From: Flavobacterium luminosum
Lineage (GTDB): Bacteria > Bacteroidota > Bacteroidia > Flavobacteriales > Flavobacteriaceae
Reading direction: 5' to 3'
DNA: 64,000 nucleotides
Assembly (NCBI RefSeq): GCF_023635005.1
Contig: NZ_JAMLJM010000001.1
Span: forward strand, 310,001 to 374,000
Shown here: positions 17,432-26,029 of the stretch, piece by piece
How positions within the stretch are numbered: the first letter of the stretch is position 1
Layout: every line of letters begins with the position of its first letter
Position numbers and translations under genes: made by a program
The notes under the pieces: model-generated
Told to the model about the DNA's origin: nothing
Seen by the model: the letters and a program-made list of their open reading frames with translations, nothing else
The model's database searches: none

Positions 17432-17439
17432 TATTTTTG
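17432..17439 (+). promoter_or_regulatory. -7 box very close to the GNAT gene start
   Basis: TATTTTTG matches TAnnTTTG and ends 6 nt before the ATG at 17446, so transcription could start at or next to the start codon. Confidence 0.45.
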
Positions 17440-17445
17440 TAAATT

Positions 17446-17883
17446 ATGATTGAAATAAAAAAAATAACCGCTACAGAAACCTATGCAGTACGTCAACCCG
17501 TGTTAAGACCGGGGAAACCTATTGAAAGTTGTCAATTTGAAGGTGATGATCTGAAAACCACCACCCATTTTGGACTATTTAAAGAACAAACTCTTATAGG
17601 AGTAGTTTCTGTTTTCGAAGTTACGCATAAGGACTTCGAAGCGAAAAAACAATTTCAGGTACGAGGTATGGCAATTCTGGAAAACGAACAAAATAAAGGA
17701 TATGGTAATTTGCTGATTACAGAAGTAGAAAAACTAGCACATAAAAATAAAATAGAAATCATTTGGTTTAACGCTCGAGAAAAAGCAGTTAATTTTTATC
17801 AAAAAATGGGATATACCATTTTGGGTACACTATTTGATATTCCAAATGTAGGACCACACTATGTTATGTGGAAACAATTATAA
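17446..17883 (+). CDS. GNAT family N-acetyltransferase
   Basis: 145 residues. The acetyl-CoA-binding motif A is RGMAILENEQNKGYGNLLI (about 73-91), followed by IIWFNAREKAVNFYQKMGYTILG, the typical motif B end. Residues before it (LRPGKPIESCQFEGDD) are shared with a small family of uncharacterised acetyltransferases. The acceptor is unknown. The gene ends 4 nt before the start of the L,D-transpeptidase gene, so the two may be co-transcribed. A -7 box lies only 6 nt before the ATG, so a leaderless message is possible. Confidence 0.85.
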   Translation: MIEIKKITATETYAVRQPVLRPGKPIESCQFEGDDLKTTTHFGLFKEQTLIGVVSVFEVTHKDFEAKKQFQVRGMAILENEQNKGYGNLLITEVEKLAHKNKIEIIWFNAREKAVNFYQKMGYTILGTLFDIPNVGPHYVMWKQL

Positions 17884-17887
17884 TGTT

Positions 17888-19441
17888 ATGAGATACACTT
17901 TTACTATATTATTATTCGGTATTTTTTTGTACATCGGTTGTGGTAACAACTCTTCTCCTCGCATCATTACAACAGAGGAACATATTGCCAATGCCATACA
18001 AAATGAAGAAATACAAAAAGGCTGGGACAACAAAGAAAACAGAACAGCATTGCTTATCGCTATCAAGGAAGCCGATAAAGAAGGTCTTTTTCCAGAAGAT
18101 TATCAATATAGTAAACTAGCAGACTACGAAAACAACCTCATCCTTCTTCCTCATACCAAAGAAAAATATTTTGAGTTACTTACGACGGCCTACATTAAAT
18201 ACCTTTCTGATCTAAAGAACGGAAAAGTCAATCCGCTTGAAATGTACAGCGATTGGGACATTAAACCGAAGAAAATTCAACCAGACACTATTCTATCAAT
18301 TGCTTTGTACAAAAACAAAATAGACAGCACTCTTGAAAGTCACAAACCCAAACATGCTGTCTATCTTAACCTAAAAAAAGCTTTAGCAAAAATAAATAGT
18401 ATGCCAGAGGACAATTGGACTACTATTGTTACCAAAGAAAAATTTAAACTGGACTACGAGAGTGAAACTGTAGCCAAAATAAAGGAACGATTGCGTTATT
18501 GGGGCGATTTAGAGGCTTCAGATACCGTGGCTAACACCAAATACGATAAAAATTTGGAAACTGCCGTGCTTAAATTTCAATCCAGACACGGACTAGAGAC
18601 TGATGGTGTCGTTGGACCCGGAACTCTTAAAGCTTTAAACTTTAGTAAAGAAGAAAGACGACAACAAATTATAGCCAACTTAGAACGATGGAGATGGTTT
18701 CCTGAAGATTTAGGAAGCAATTTTATAAGCATTAATATTCCTGCTTTCAAGTTTTATATGGTTGAAAACAACGATACGATTACTAGTCGTCGCGTCATCG
18801 TAGGAAGACCTGCTAGAAAAACACCTATCCTTTCATCGGTTGCCAATAATATCATTTTCAATCCTACTTGGACCGTCCCTCCCACAATCATTAGAGAAGA
18901 TTTAACTCCAGATGCTACTAGAGATAGAGGATATTTTCATAAAACCAGAATCACAATATTCGATCATAAAGGCAATAAAGTTGCGGTAAGAAATTGGAGA
19001 CCAAAAGATGCCAAAAAATACACCTATGTTCAACAACCCGGTGAAAACAATTCCCTTGGTGTTGTGAAAATTAATTTCCCTAACAGCCATTTGGTTTATA
19101 TGCACGATACCAATCATAAAGAACTCTTCAATCTAAATTCCCGTGCTTTAAGTTCGGGGTGTGTTCGTGTGGAAAAACCACTTCCAATTGCCGAGTTTTT
19201 ACTTAAATCAAAAACATACAAAAAAAAACAAGAAAACGGCGATTTAATAGAAAAACCAATCTATTCGCTGAGCAAAATAGACACCATCATTAAAAGTAAA
19301 AAAACAAAAACTGTAAAATTAGAACAGAACTTCAAGGTTCATTTGCTCTACTTTACAGCTTGGTATGATACTAAAGAATTACAATTTAGAAATGATATCT
19401 ACAATTATGATTCTGAGTTGTATTCAAAATTAAGAAACTAG
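17888..19441 (+). CDS. L,D-transpeptidase lipoprotein (YcbB-type)
   Basis: 517 residues from the ATG at 17888, chosen because it opens a lipoprotein signal (MRYTFTILLFGIFLYIGC, lipid Cys18); the longer frame starts inside the GNAT gene. A peptidoglycan-binding domain follows (FQSRHGLETDGVVGPGTLKAL, about 218-238). A YkuD catalytic domain has the active-site segment SSGCVRV with Cys425 and an upstream His in YMHDTNHKELF. The overall layout matches large L,D-transpeptidases such as LdtD, which make 3-3 cross-links in peptidoglycan. Its last 12 bp overlap the convergent second L,D-transpeptidase gene. Confidence 0.9.
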   Translation: MRYTFTILLFGIFLYIGCGNNSSPRIITTEEHIANAIQNEEIQKGWDNKENRTALLIAIKEADKEGLFPEDYQYSKLADYENNLILLPHTKEKYFELLTTAYIKYLSDLKNGKVNPLEMYSDWDIKPKKIQPDTILSIALYKNKIDSTLESHKPKHAVYLNLKKALAKINSMPEDNWTTIVTKEKFKLDYESETVAKIKERLRYWGDLEASDTVANTKYDKNLETAVLKFQSRHGLETDGVVGPGTLKALNFSKEERRQQIIANLERWRWFPEDLGSNFISINIPAFKFYMVENNDTITSRRVIVGRPARKTPILSSVANNIIFNPTWTVPPTIIREDLTPDATRDRGYFHKTRITIFDHKGNKVAVRNWRPKDAKKYTYVQQPGENNSLGVVKINFPNSHLVYMHDTNHKELFNLNSRALSSGCVRVEKPLPIAEFLLKSKTYKKKQENGDLIEKPIYSLSKIDTIIKSKKTKTVKLEQNFKVHLLYFTAWYDTKELQFRNDIYNYDSELYSKLRN

Positions 19442-20137
19442 TTTACTTACAATATCGTAGCTTTTAGCAGGATGATAAATAAAAAGGCAAGATTTTCCTT
19501 TTATTGTATTGATGATCTCACTTTTTAAATCTTCTGGAATCGCAGGACATCCTTGACTTCTACCTAGGTATCCTTGGTTTTTTAAGATGGAAGGATTAGC
19601 ATAGCTCGCACCGTGAATTACCACCGCTCTAGCTCTTGCATTGTCATTAATTCCTTTTTCCTGACCATCTAATTTTAGAGACAAACCGTGTTTCCCGAAG
19701 TACGTCTCGCCAGTAGTGTAAAAACCTAAGCTACTTTTATAAGAATTACTTTGGTTTGAGAAACTAGTAGCGTATTCTAAACCTGAATTTCTACCGTGGG
19801 AAACTACTGTGTTGTATAAGATTTTGTTAGAAACCAAATCTATAATCCACATTCTTTTCTTTGTGGAAGACATGCTAAAATCTATAACTGTTAAGATATC
19901 TTTTTCTATGACTCCCTTTTGTTTTAAGGCATAGAAACCAGTCATAGCCCGTTTAAAACATTCCACTTGAGGCAATGCAAAACTATTTGCATCTAAAGAA
20001 TTGTAAATCATTTCAATTCTCACAGCCAAATTAGCCGATTTAGTATTGGCCAACAATTTCGGATCTGTATTATTCGTAGACTTTGGGGCAAAAGACACAA
20101 AAAATAACAATAACAAAGGTAAAAACTTGTAAATCAT
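19430..20137 (-). CDS. Murein L,D-transpeptidase-like protein (YkuD_2 family)
   Basis: 235 residues with a signal peptide (MIYKFLPLLLLFFVSFA). The catalytic stretch is RSQGCPAIPED with Cys197, preceded by VIHGASYAN, which supplies the conserved His. This is the pattern of the murein L,D-transpeptidase catalytic domain family, a branch distinct from the YcbB-type enzyme next door. It is probably an envelope enzyme acting on peptidoglycan stem peptides, though family members have little biochemical data. It is convergent with, and overlaps by 12 bp, the other L,D-transpeptidase gene, so the transcripts are antisense at their ends. Confidence 0.85.
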   Translation of the reverse strand: MIYKFLPLLLLFFVSFAPKSTNNTDPKLLANTKSANLAVRIEMIYNSLDANSFALPQVECFKRAMTGFYALKQKGVIEKDILTVIDFSMSSTKKRMWIIDLVSNKILYNTVVSHGRNSGLEYATSFSNQSNSYKSSLGFYTTGETYFGKHGLSLKLDGQEKGINDNARARAVVIHGASYANPSILKNQGYLGRSQGCPAIPEDLKSEIINTIKGKSCLFIYHPAKSYDIVSKLVS

Positions 20138-20615
20138 TGATATTCTTTCAATTATAATTCAACTTAAACATTACAAATATGGTTAAAAAAAAAGTTGATT
20201 GCAAATTTATCATGCATTTTATCGATGTTTTAACATAGTTCATCGATATTTTTATACCGTAAGATCATTATAAAAAAAACTCAAATCCCTTTATTTAAAA
20301 GGAATTTCACGTCTTCTGAGACTAATTTCAATTGGCCTTAAAAAGAATAAAAAAATTCATTTGCAATACGATTTTTCATACATATTATTCCAAATAACAA
20401 CATAAAACATATTCATAAACAACGAATTACAAAAAATATTATATAAAAATTCTACTTTTAGCCCTAAATATCCAAACTAGCCTTAATACTTTACAATCCT
20501 TCTTTATTTCTGAGCTCTCTAAAATCCTCTTTTCTGCAAACTATCTCTTTTCTAGTTTGTTCGAGCTATTTTAAACAAGAACGGAATTAAAAATGGATTT
20601 AATTTTTTAATTTTG
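20138..20615. other. Gene-free AT-rich stretch
   Basis: About 480 nt with no convincing reading frame on either strand, no tRNA-like fold and no clear terminator. It has two near-copies of an ATCGAT-centred segment (around 20220-20250) and long T- and A-runs. It may carry the promoter regions of the L,D-transpeptidase gene (leftward) and gpmI (rightward); no full -33/-7 pair was found. Confidence 0.5.
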
Positions 20616-20683
20616 GAGCTATTTCCCGCTGTTCATTATATCTTTTTTTTAGCAAAAAAAGGATGTCATTGCCATCGGGGCTA
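20616..20683. repeat. Imperfect palindromic element, REP-like
   Basis: The outer arms pair as AGC..CCCG (20617-20628) with CGGGGCT (20676-20682). An inner arm pairs TCTTTTTTTT (20641-20650) with AAAAAAAGGA (20654-20663). It folds into a long interrupted hairpin ending 13 nt before the gpmI ATG. It resembles short intergenic elements I recall from other Flavobacterium chromosomes, but only one copy is seen in this window. Confidence 0.45.
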
Positions 20684-20695
20684 AAATTGTATCTC

Positions 20696-22216
20696 ATGAA
20701 CAAAAAAGTAATTTTAATGATTCTTGATGGTTGGGGAAAATCACCTGATCCTAAAGTATCAGCTATCGATAATGCCAACGTACCCTTCATAAAAAGTTTA
20801 TATACAAAATATCCCAATGCTCAATTGCGTACCGACGGTCTAAACGTAGGTCTTCCCGAAGGGCAAATGGGAAATTCTGAAGTAGGCCACATGAATTTGG
20901 GTGCAGGACGAATTGTCTACCAAGATTTAGCAAAAATTAACTTGGCCGTTGAACACAAAACCTTAAATCAGGAAAGAGTTTTACACGATGCTTTCACTTA
21001 TGCCAAAGAGAACAACAAACCTATTCATTTTTTAGGTTTAGTTTCAGATGGCGGAGTACACTCACACACCAATCACCTTAAAGGCTTATTAGACGCTGCT
21101 CATGATTTTGGTCTTGACAAAGTATTTATCCATGCTTTTACCGATGGTCGCGATGTTGATCCTAAATCGGGAGCTAAATACATCGAAGATTTAAACGAAT
21201 ACACTAAAAAATCATCCGCAAAAATAGCTTCTATCATCGGACGCTACTATGCTATGGACAGAGACAAACGTTGGGAACGTGTAAAAAAAGCATACAATCT
21301 GTTGGTAAACGGAATAGGAACTCCTTCTAAAAATGCGACATCGAGTATTCTAGAAAGTTACGCTAAAGACGTTACCGATGAATTCATCGATCCGATTGTC
21401 ATGATAGACGAAAATAACCAGCCACTAGCTACCATAAAAGATGGCGACGTGGTTATTTTCTTCAATTTCAGAACCGACAGAGGTAGAGAATTAACCGAAG
21501 TTCTTTCGCAAAAAGACCTGCATGAGGAAAACATGCACAAACTCAATTTGTATTATGTTACCATGACCAATTACGATGATACTTACAACAATGTACACGT
21601 AATTTATGACAAAGACAATATCACAGAAACTCTTGGTGAAGTCTTAGCAAAACACCATAAAAAACAAATCCGTATTGCCGAAACAGAAAAATACCCACAC
21701 GTAACGTTTTTCTTTTCTGGTGGTCGTGAAGAACCTTTTGATGGTGAGAGTCGTATTCTTTGTCCTTCGCCAAAAGTGGCTACTTACGACTTAAAACCAG
21801 AAATGAGCGCATACGAATTAACCAAAGCTTTAGTCCCAGAACTTAAGAAAGGAGAAGTAGATTTTGTATGCCTTAACTTTGCCAATGGCGATATGGTGGG
21901 ACATACAGGAGTTATGGAAGCGGCGATTAAAGCTTGTGAAGCAGTAGATCATTGTGTAAAAGAAGTGATAGAAACCGCTATAGAAAATCATTACACAACA
22001 CTAGTCATTGCCGATCATGGAAATTGCGAAACGATGATTAACCCTGATGGGAGTCCAAACACGGCGCATACTACCAATCCAGTTCCATTCATTCTGATAG
22101 ACAACGATGTAAAACATGTTTCAGATGGTGTTTTAGGCGATATTGCTCCTACGATATTGGAGTTGATGGGAGTTCCTAAACCAGAAGTCATGACTAGACA
22201 TTCTTTACTCAGATAA
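20696..22216 (+). CDS. gpmI: 2,3-bisphosphoglycerate-independent phosphoglycerate mutase
   Basis: 506 residues from the ATG at 20696; a longer frame runs through the upstream hairpin but is not plausible. It interconverts 3- and 2-phosphoglycerate in glycolysis using two Mn ions. Visible motifs are LMILDGWG at the N-terminus, the nucleophile serine in GQMGNSEVGHMN, FIHAFTDGRDV, FNFRTDRGREL, and the C-terminal metal site VIADHGNCE with AHTTNPVPF. Length and motif order are standard. It is convergent with the CoA-transferase gene, and a terminator lies between them. Confidence 0.96.
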   Translation: MNKKVILMILDGWGKSPDPKVSAIDNANVPFIKSLYTKYPNAQLRTDGLNVGLPEGQMGNSEVGHMNLGAGRIVYQDLAKINLAVEHKTLNQERVLHDAFTYAKENNKPIHFLGLVSDGGVHSHTNHLKGLLDAAHDFGLDKVFIHAFTDGRDVDPKSGAKYIEDLNEYTKKSSAKIASIIGRYYAMDRDKRWERVKKAYNLLVNGIGTPSKNATSSILESYAKDVTDEFIDPIVMIDENNQPLATIKDGDVVIFFNFRTDRGRELTEVLSQKDLHEENMHKLNLYYVTMTNYDDTYNNVHVIYDKDNITETLGEVLAKHHKKQIRIAETEKYPHVTFFFSGGREEPFDGESRILCPSPKVATYDLKPEMSAYELTKALVPELKKGEVDFVCLNFANGDMVGHTGVMEAAIKACEAVDHCVKEVIETAIENHYTTLVIADHGNCETMINPDGSPNTAHTTNPVPFILIDNDVKHVSDGVLGDIAPTILELMGVPKPEVMTRHSLLR

Positions 22217-22254
22217 ACAATAAATCATCTAAACCGTTTTAATCCTAAAAATAA

Positions 22255-22280
22255 ATAAAAGCTCCATTTGGAGCTTTTAT
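22255..22280. terminator. Bidirectional terminator between gpmI and the CoA-transferase gene
   Basis: A 12-bp inverted repeat (22255-22266 with 22269-22280, core AAGCTCCA / TGGAGCTT) with A-rich and T-rich flanks, placed between two convergent stop codons. Confidence 0.8.
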
Positions 22281-23554
22281 TATATAGTTTTAAAGTAATC
22301 GAAATATTCTTTATCTATTTGTTCTTGATGATCAGGATGTGCAATTTTAATCATTTCTGCAGCGCGTTGTTTTAAAGTTTTACCGTATAAATTCGCAATC
22401 CCATTTTCGGTTATCACATAATGCACATGAGCCCTCGTAGTCACCACTCCTGCACCACGTTTTAAGAACGGAACAATGCGACTTTCACCTTTTTTAGTAA
22501 TCGAAGGCAGTGCAATAATAGCCTTCCCTCCTTCGCTCAAAGAAGCACCTCGAATAAAATCCATTTGCCCTCCGACACCAGAATACATTCTTGAACCTAT
22601 CGAATCGGCACAAACCTGCCCTGTTAAATCAACCTCAATAGCAGAATTGATAGCTACCATCTTTGGATTTTGACGAATAATTGCTGTATCATTAACATAC
22701 GAAGATTCTTTCATTTCAATAAACGGATTATTATCCACAAAATCATATAGTCGCTGCGATCCCACTAAAAAAGTAGCCAATGTCCTTCCGCGCTCGACTC
22801 CTTTATAATTACAGTTAATCACGTTACGTTCAATCAAATCGATTACCCCATCACTAAACATTTCGGTATGCAATCCCAAATCTTTGTGGTTCTTCAGTTT
22901 TTCTAAAACCGCATTGGGTATAGAACCAATCCCCATTTGAAGAGTACTTCGATCTTCTATTAAACTCGCTACTAAATCCCCTATTTTTTCTTCTTCGGGA
23001 GATATTCCTCCTTTTCCATGCGTCGGTATAGGCATGTCTACTTCTACCAGATAATTAATCTCCGAAACATGTAAAATACCATCACCAAAAGTTCTGGGCA
23101 TTCTGGGATTTACTTGAGCCACCACAATTTTGGCATTTTCTATAGCTGCCAAAGTGGCCTCTACAGATATTCCAAGAGAACAATACCCATGATTATCGGG
23201 AGGAGAAACATGAATAAAAACCACATCTAAGGGAACCACTTTGTTGCGAAATAACAAAGGTAATTCACTCAAAAAAACAGGAGTATAAGATCCGTTACCC
23301 GCTAATAACGTATGCCGAACATTTGCGCCAATAAAAAAAGAGTTGACATGAAAACTTTCGGCCAATTCCGGATTTGCATAAGGAGCCTCTCCTTCGGTAT
23401 GCAAATGACATATTTCTACATTTTTCAATTCTGAAGCCCTATCTGTTAAAGCTTTAGTTAAAATCGACGGTGCTGCTGAAGCAGCCTGAACGTATACCCT
23501 ATCGCCAGATTTAACTACTTTGACAGCTTCCGCCGCCGTTACATATTTCCCCAT
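22280..23554 (-). CDS. Acetyl-CoA hydrolase/transferase family (4-hydroxybutyrate CoA-transferase-like)
   Basis: 424 residues. It carries the CoA-binding glycine motif (LQMGIGSIPNAVL) and the probable catalytic glutamate in INSAIEVDLTGQ, followed by SGVGGQMDFIRGA. These are the marks of family I CoA-transferases related to 4-hydroxybutyrate or acetate CoA-transferases. It may move CoA between acetate and another acid or hydrolyse acetyl-CoA; the substrate is not set by the motifs. The gene stands alone; a TAAATTTG box at 23576-23569 (minus strand) lies 14 nt before the ATG. Confidence 0.88.
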   Translation of the reverse strand: MGKYVTAAEAVKVVKSGDRVYVQAASAAPSILTKALTDRASELKNVEICHLHTEGEAPYANPELAESFHVNSFFIGANVRHTLLAGNGSYTPVFLSELPLLFRNKVVPLDVVFIHVSPPDNHGYCSLGISVEATLAAIENAKIVVAQVNPRMPRTFGDGILHVSEINYLVEVDMPIPTHGKGGISPEEEKIGDLVASLIEDRSTLQMGIGSIPNAVLEKLKNHKDLGLHTEMFSDGVIDLIERNVINCNYKGVERGRTLATFLVGSQRLYDFVDNNPFIEMKESSYVNDTAIIRQNPKMVAINSAIEVDLTGQVCADSIGSRMYSGVGGQMDFIRGASLSEGGKAIIALPSITKKGESRIVPFLKRGAGVVTTRAHVHYVITENGIANLYGKTLKQRAAEMIKIAHPDHQEQIDKEYFDYFKTI

Positions 23555-23666
23555 AATTAGTCTTTAAACAAATTTATAAAACATTTTCTCTAAAATAGGG
23601 GTTCCTCTTGTGTATTACACGTCATTAAATAAATGTTAAAAAGATTATTTTTAAAAGCAATACTAT

Positions 23667-23674
23667 TAGTTTTG
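23667..23674 (+). promoter_or_regulatory. -7 box of the TetR / ABC / HlyD / TolC operon
   Basis: TAGTTTTG fits TAnnTTTG and lies 17 nt before the ATG of the TetR-family gene, the first of four tightly packed genes. Confidence 0.5.
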
Positions 23675-23691
23675 TATAAAATACTATCATA

Positions 23692-24366
23692 ATGAATATA
23701 TTTATCTCGAATTTAAAATTCAATATCAGTAGTAAAGTTTACGTAAAAGACCCTGAAACTTCCGATTTAGGGAAAAGAATTCTTAAAGAAAGTATTTTGC
23801 TATTAGATGAAATAGGTTTTGAGGAGTTTAACTTCAAGAAATTAGGTCTCCGAATAGGTTCTAACGAGAGTTCTATTTACCGTTATTTTGAAAACAAACA
23901 TAAACTATTGGTTTACTTATCCAGTTGGTACTGGAGCTGGATTGAATACAAATTAGTTTTTGCCACAACCAATATTGAAAACAAAATGACAAGGTTAAAA
24001 AAAGCAATTACGATAGTAACCGAAAAAGTTGAAGATGATGAAACCACAAGCTATATCAACGAAGCTGTTCTGAATAAAATCATCATTAAAGAATTCACCA
24101 AAACGCTACAAACCAAAGAAGTGGATCATGAAAACAAAGAAGGTTATTTCCTGATTTACAAAAGAGTTATCAATAGGATCATAGCGATGGTCGAAGATAT
24201 AAATCCCGATTATCCTTTCAGCAAAAGCTTAATATCCGGTATTGTAGAAGGAGCATTGCATCAGCATTTTTTAAAAGATCATTTAAAAACAATCACCAAC
24301 TGCAATGAGGAAACTAGTCCCTCTGATTTTTATATCCATTTAATCGAAAATCTTTTAAAAAAATAA
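23692..24366 (+). CDS. TetR/AcrR family transcriptional regulator
   Basis: 224 residues. The N-terminal three-helix DNA-binding domain is at about 27-72, with the helix-turn-helix FNFKKLGLRIGSNESSIYRY followed by FENKHKLLVYL, typical of TetR proteins. The C-terminal ligand and dimer domain has no recognisable signature. It lies 3 bp before the ABC exporter gene and is the first gene of the export operon, so it most likely controls that operon in response to an exported or toxic compound. The regulator type is clear; the ligand is not. Confidence 0.88.
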   Translation: MNIFISNLKFNISSKVYVKDPETSDLGKRILKESILLLDEIGFEEFNFKKLGLRIGSNESSIYRYFENKHKLLVYLSSWYWSWIEYKLVFATTNIENKMTRLKKAITIVTEKVEDDETTSYINEAVLNKIIIKEFTKTLQTKEVDHENKEGYFLIYKRVINRIIAMVEDINPDYPFSKSLISGIVEGALHQHFLKDHLKTITNCNEETSPSDFYIHLIENLLKK

Positions 24367-24369
24367 ATC

Positions 24370-26025
24370 ATGACACCGTTAAAAAGATTCATAAATCTAT
24401 TGCGATTAGATCGAAAAGATGTGATTCAGATCCTATTCTATGCTGTTTTTGCCGGTATAGTAAGTCTGTCTTTGCCTTTAGGAATACAAGCCATTATCAA
24501 TTTTATACAAGCCGGCAGAATCAGTGTCTCCTGGATAATTTTAATATTTTTAGTAGTCCTTGGAGTAGTCTTTGTAGGCATATTATCATTAATGCAATTG
24601 CGAATTACTGAAAATCTTCAACAAAAAATTTTTATTAGATCTTCTTTTGAATTTGCGTATCGCATTCCAAAATTCAAATTCGAAGAAATCTATGGTAAAT
24701 ATACTCCTGAGCTTGCCAATCGCTTTTTTGACACTCTTTCCATTCAAAAAGGAACTTCAAAATTATTAATCGATTTTTCTGCAGCCGTATTACAAATTAC
24801 CTTCGGATTAATTCTACTCTCCTTATATCATCCATTTTTTATTGTTTTTGGGATTTTACTGATGTTTTTATTGTACTTCATCTTTAAATTTTCGTACACT
24901 CCAGGATTACAAAGCAGTTTAAAAGAGTCGAAATATAAATATAAAGTAGCTAGTTGGTTGCAGGAATTGGCCCGAAATTCAAATAGTTTCAAAAGAGAGA
25001 ACCATCATGAATTTGCTTTAGGCAAAACAGATCATTTGGTACAAGATTATTTAAATTACAGGGAAAAACACTTTGGTATAATCAGAAAACAATTCATCCA
25101 ATTAATCTCATTCAAAGTAATTATAACCGCTAGCTTGCTATTAATAGGCGGATTTTTGGTTCTAAATGAGCAGATGAATATTGGACAATTTGTGGCGGCT
25201 GAAATCATCATCTTATTAGTAATAAATTCTGTTGAAAAAATCATATTGGGTTTAGAAACGTTTTATGATGTATTGACTTCAATAGAAAAAATAGGTCAAA
25301 TTACAGACCTGGAAATTGAAAAAGAGACCTATATCAGTCAAAACGACTGTTACAATTCCATTTCATTAGAAGCAGATAACATTCGTTTTCATTTCCCTGA
25401 CTCGAATGAAAATGTATTGGAAAACATTAATATAACTATCGAACAAGGAGAAAAAATATGTATTGATGGAGATAATGGTTCGGGAAAAACTACTTTGATT
25501 CGACTTTTAGCCGGAATTATTCAACCCACTTATGGTGCTTTGTATATCAATGACGACACCTTCAGAAAAATCAATTTAGCGCAATACAGAGCCCATATTG
25601 CCTGCTTAACTCAAGGTGAAACTTTATTTGAAGGGAGCATTTTTCAAAATTTAACTTTTGGACAAACGGTAAGTAATGAAGAAATTAAAACCGCATTAGA
25701 TGCTGTGCTTTTGACTTCATTTATTAAAACTTTACCGGAAGGACTGGATACCAAAATTCATCCGGAAGGCAAACAACTCTCTTCTTCCAATGCTCAAAAA
25801 ATACTACTGGCAAGATGTATTATTAGTAAACCTAGAATTCTATTCTTAGAAAACCCAACCGATAAGATGGACGAAGAAACTTCTACTAAAATTATTGAAT
25901 ATTTAACCGACTCAAAACGCCATTGGACCTTAGTGGTTGCCTCTAAAAACCCAAAATGGAAAAAACCAGGCACACGCGTTATTATGATGGAACACGGAAA
26001 AATAAGTTCAGACTCAAAAATATAA
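24370..26025 (+). CDS. ABC-type exporter with degenerate ATPase domain
   Basis: 551 residues. The N-terminal 300 residues form six membrane helices like type I secretion exporters, with no peptidase domain. In the ATPase domain the Walker A lysine is intact (GDNGSGKTTL, K373) and a Q-loop is present (CLTQGETLFEGS). The signature LSGGQ is replaced by LSSSN (470-474). Walker B reads ILFLENP, so the usual Asp-Glu pair is Glu494-Asn495. The H-loop His is Ser525 (VVASKNP). Such changes normally abolish efficient ATP hydrolysis. It is followed 4 bp later by HlyD and TolC genes, so it is still wired as a type I exporter. Confidence 0.85.
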   Translation: MTPLKRFINLLRLDRKDVIQILFYAVFAGIVSLSLPLGIQAIINFIQAGRISVSWIILIFLVVLGVVFVGILSLMQLRITENLQQKIFIRSSFEFAYRIPKFKFEEIYGKYTPELANRFFDTLSIQKGTSKLLIDFSAAVLQITFGLILLSLYHPFFIVFGILLMFLLYFIFKFSYTPGLQSSLKESKYKYKVASWLQELARNSNSFKRENHHEFALGKTDHLVQDYLNYREKHFGIIRKQFIQLISFKVIITASLLLIGGFLVLNEQMNIGQFVAAEIIILLVINSVEKIILGLETFYDVLTSIEKIGQITDLEIEKETYISQNDCYNSISLEADNIRFHFPDSNENVLENINITIEQGEKICIDGDNGSGKTTLIRLLAGIIQPTYGALYINDDTFRKINLAQYRAHIACLTQGETLFEGSIFQNLTFGQTVSNEEIKTALDAVLLTSFIKTLPEGLDTKIHPEGKQLSSSNAQKILLARCIISKPRILFLENPTDKMDEETSTKIIEYLTDSKRHWTLVVASKNPKWKKPGTRVIMMEHGKISSDSKI

Positions 26026-26029
26026 AGCT

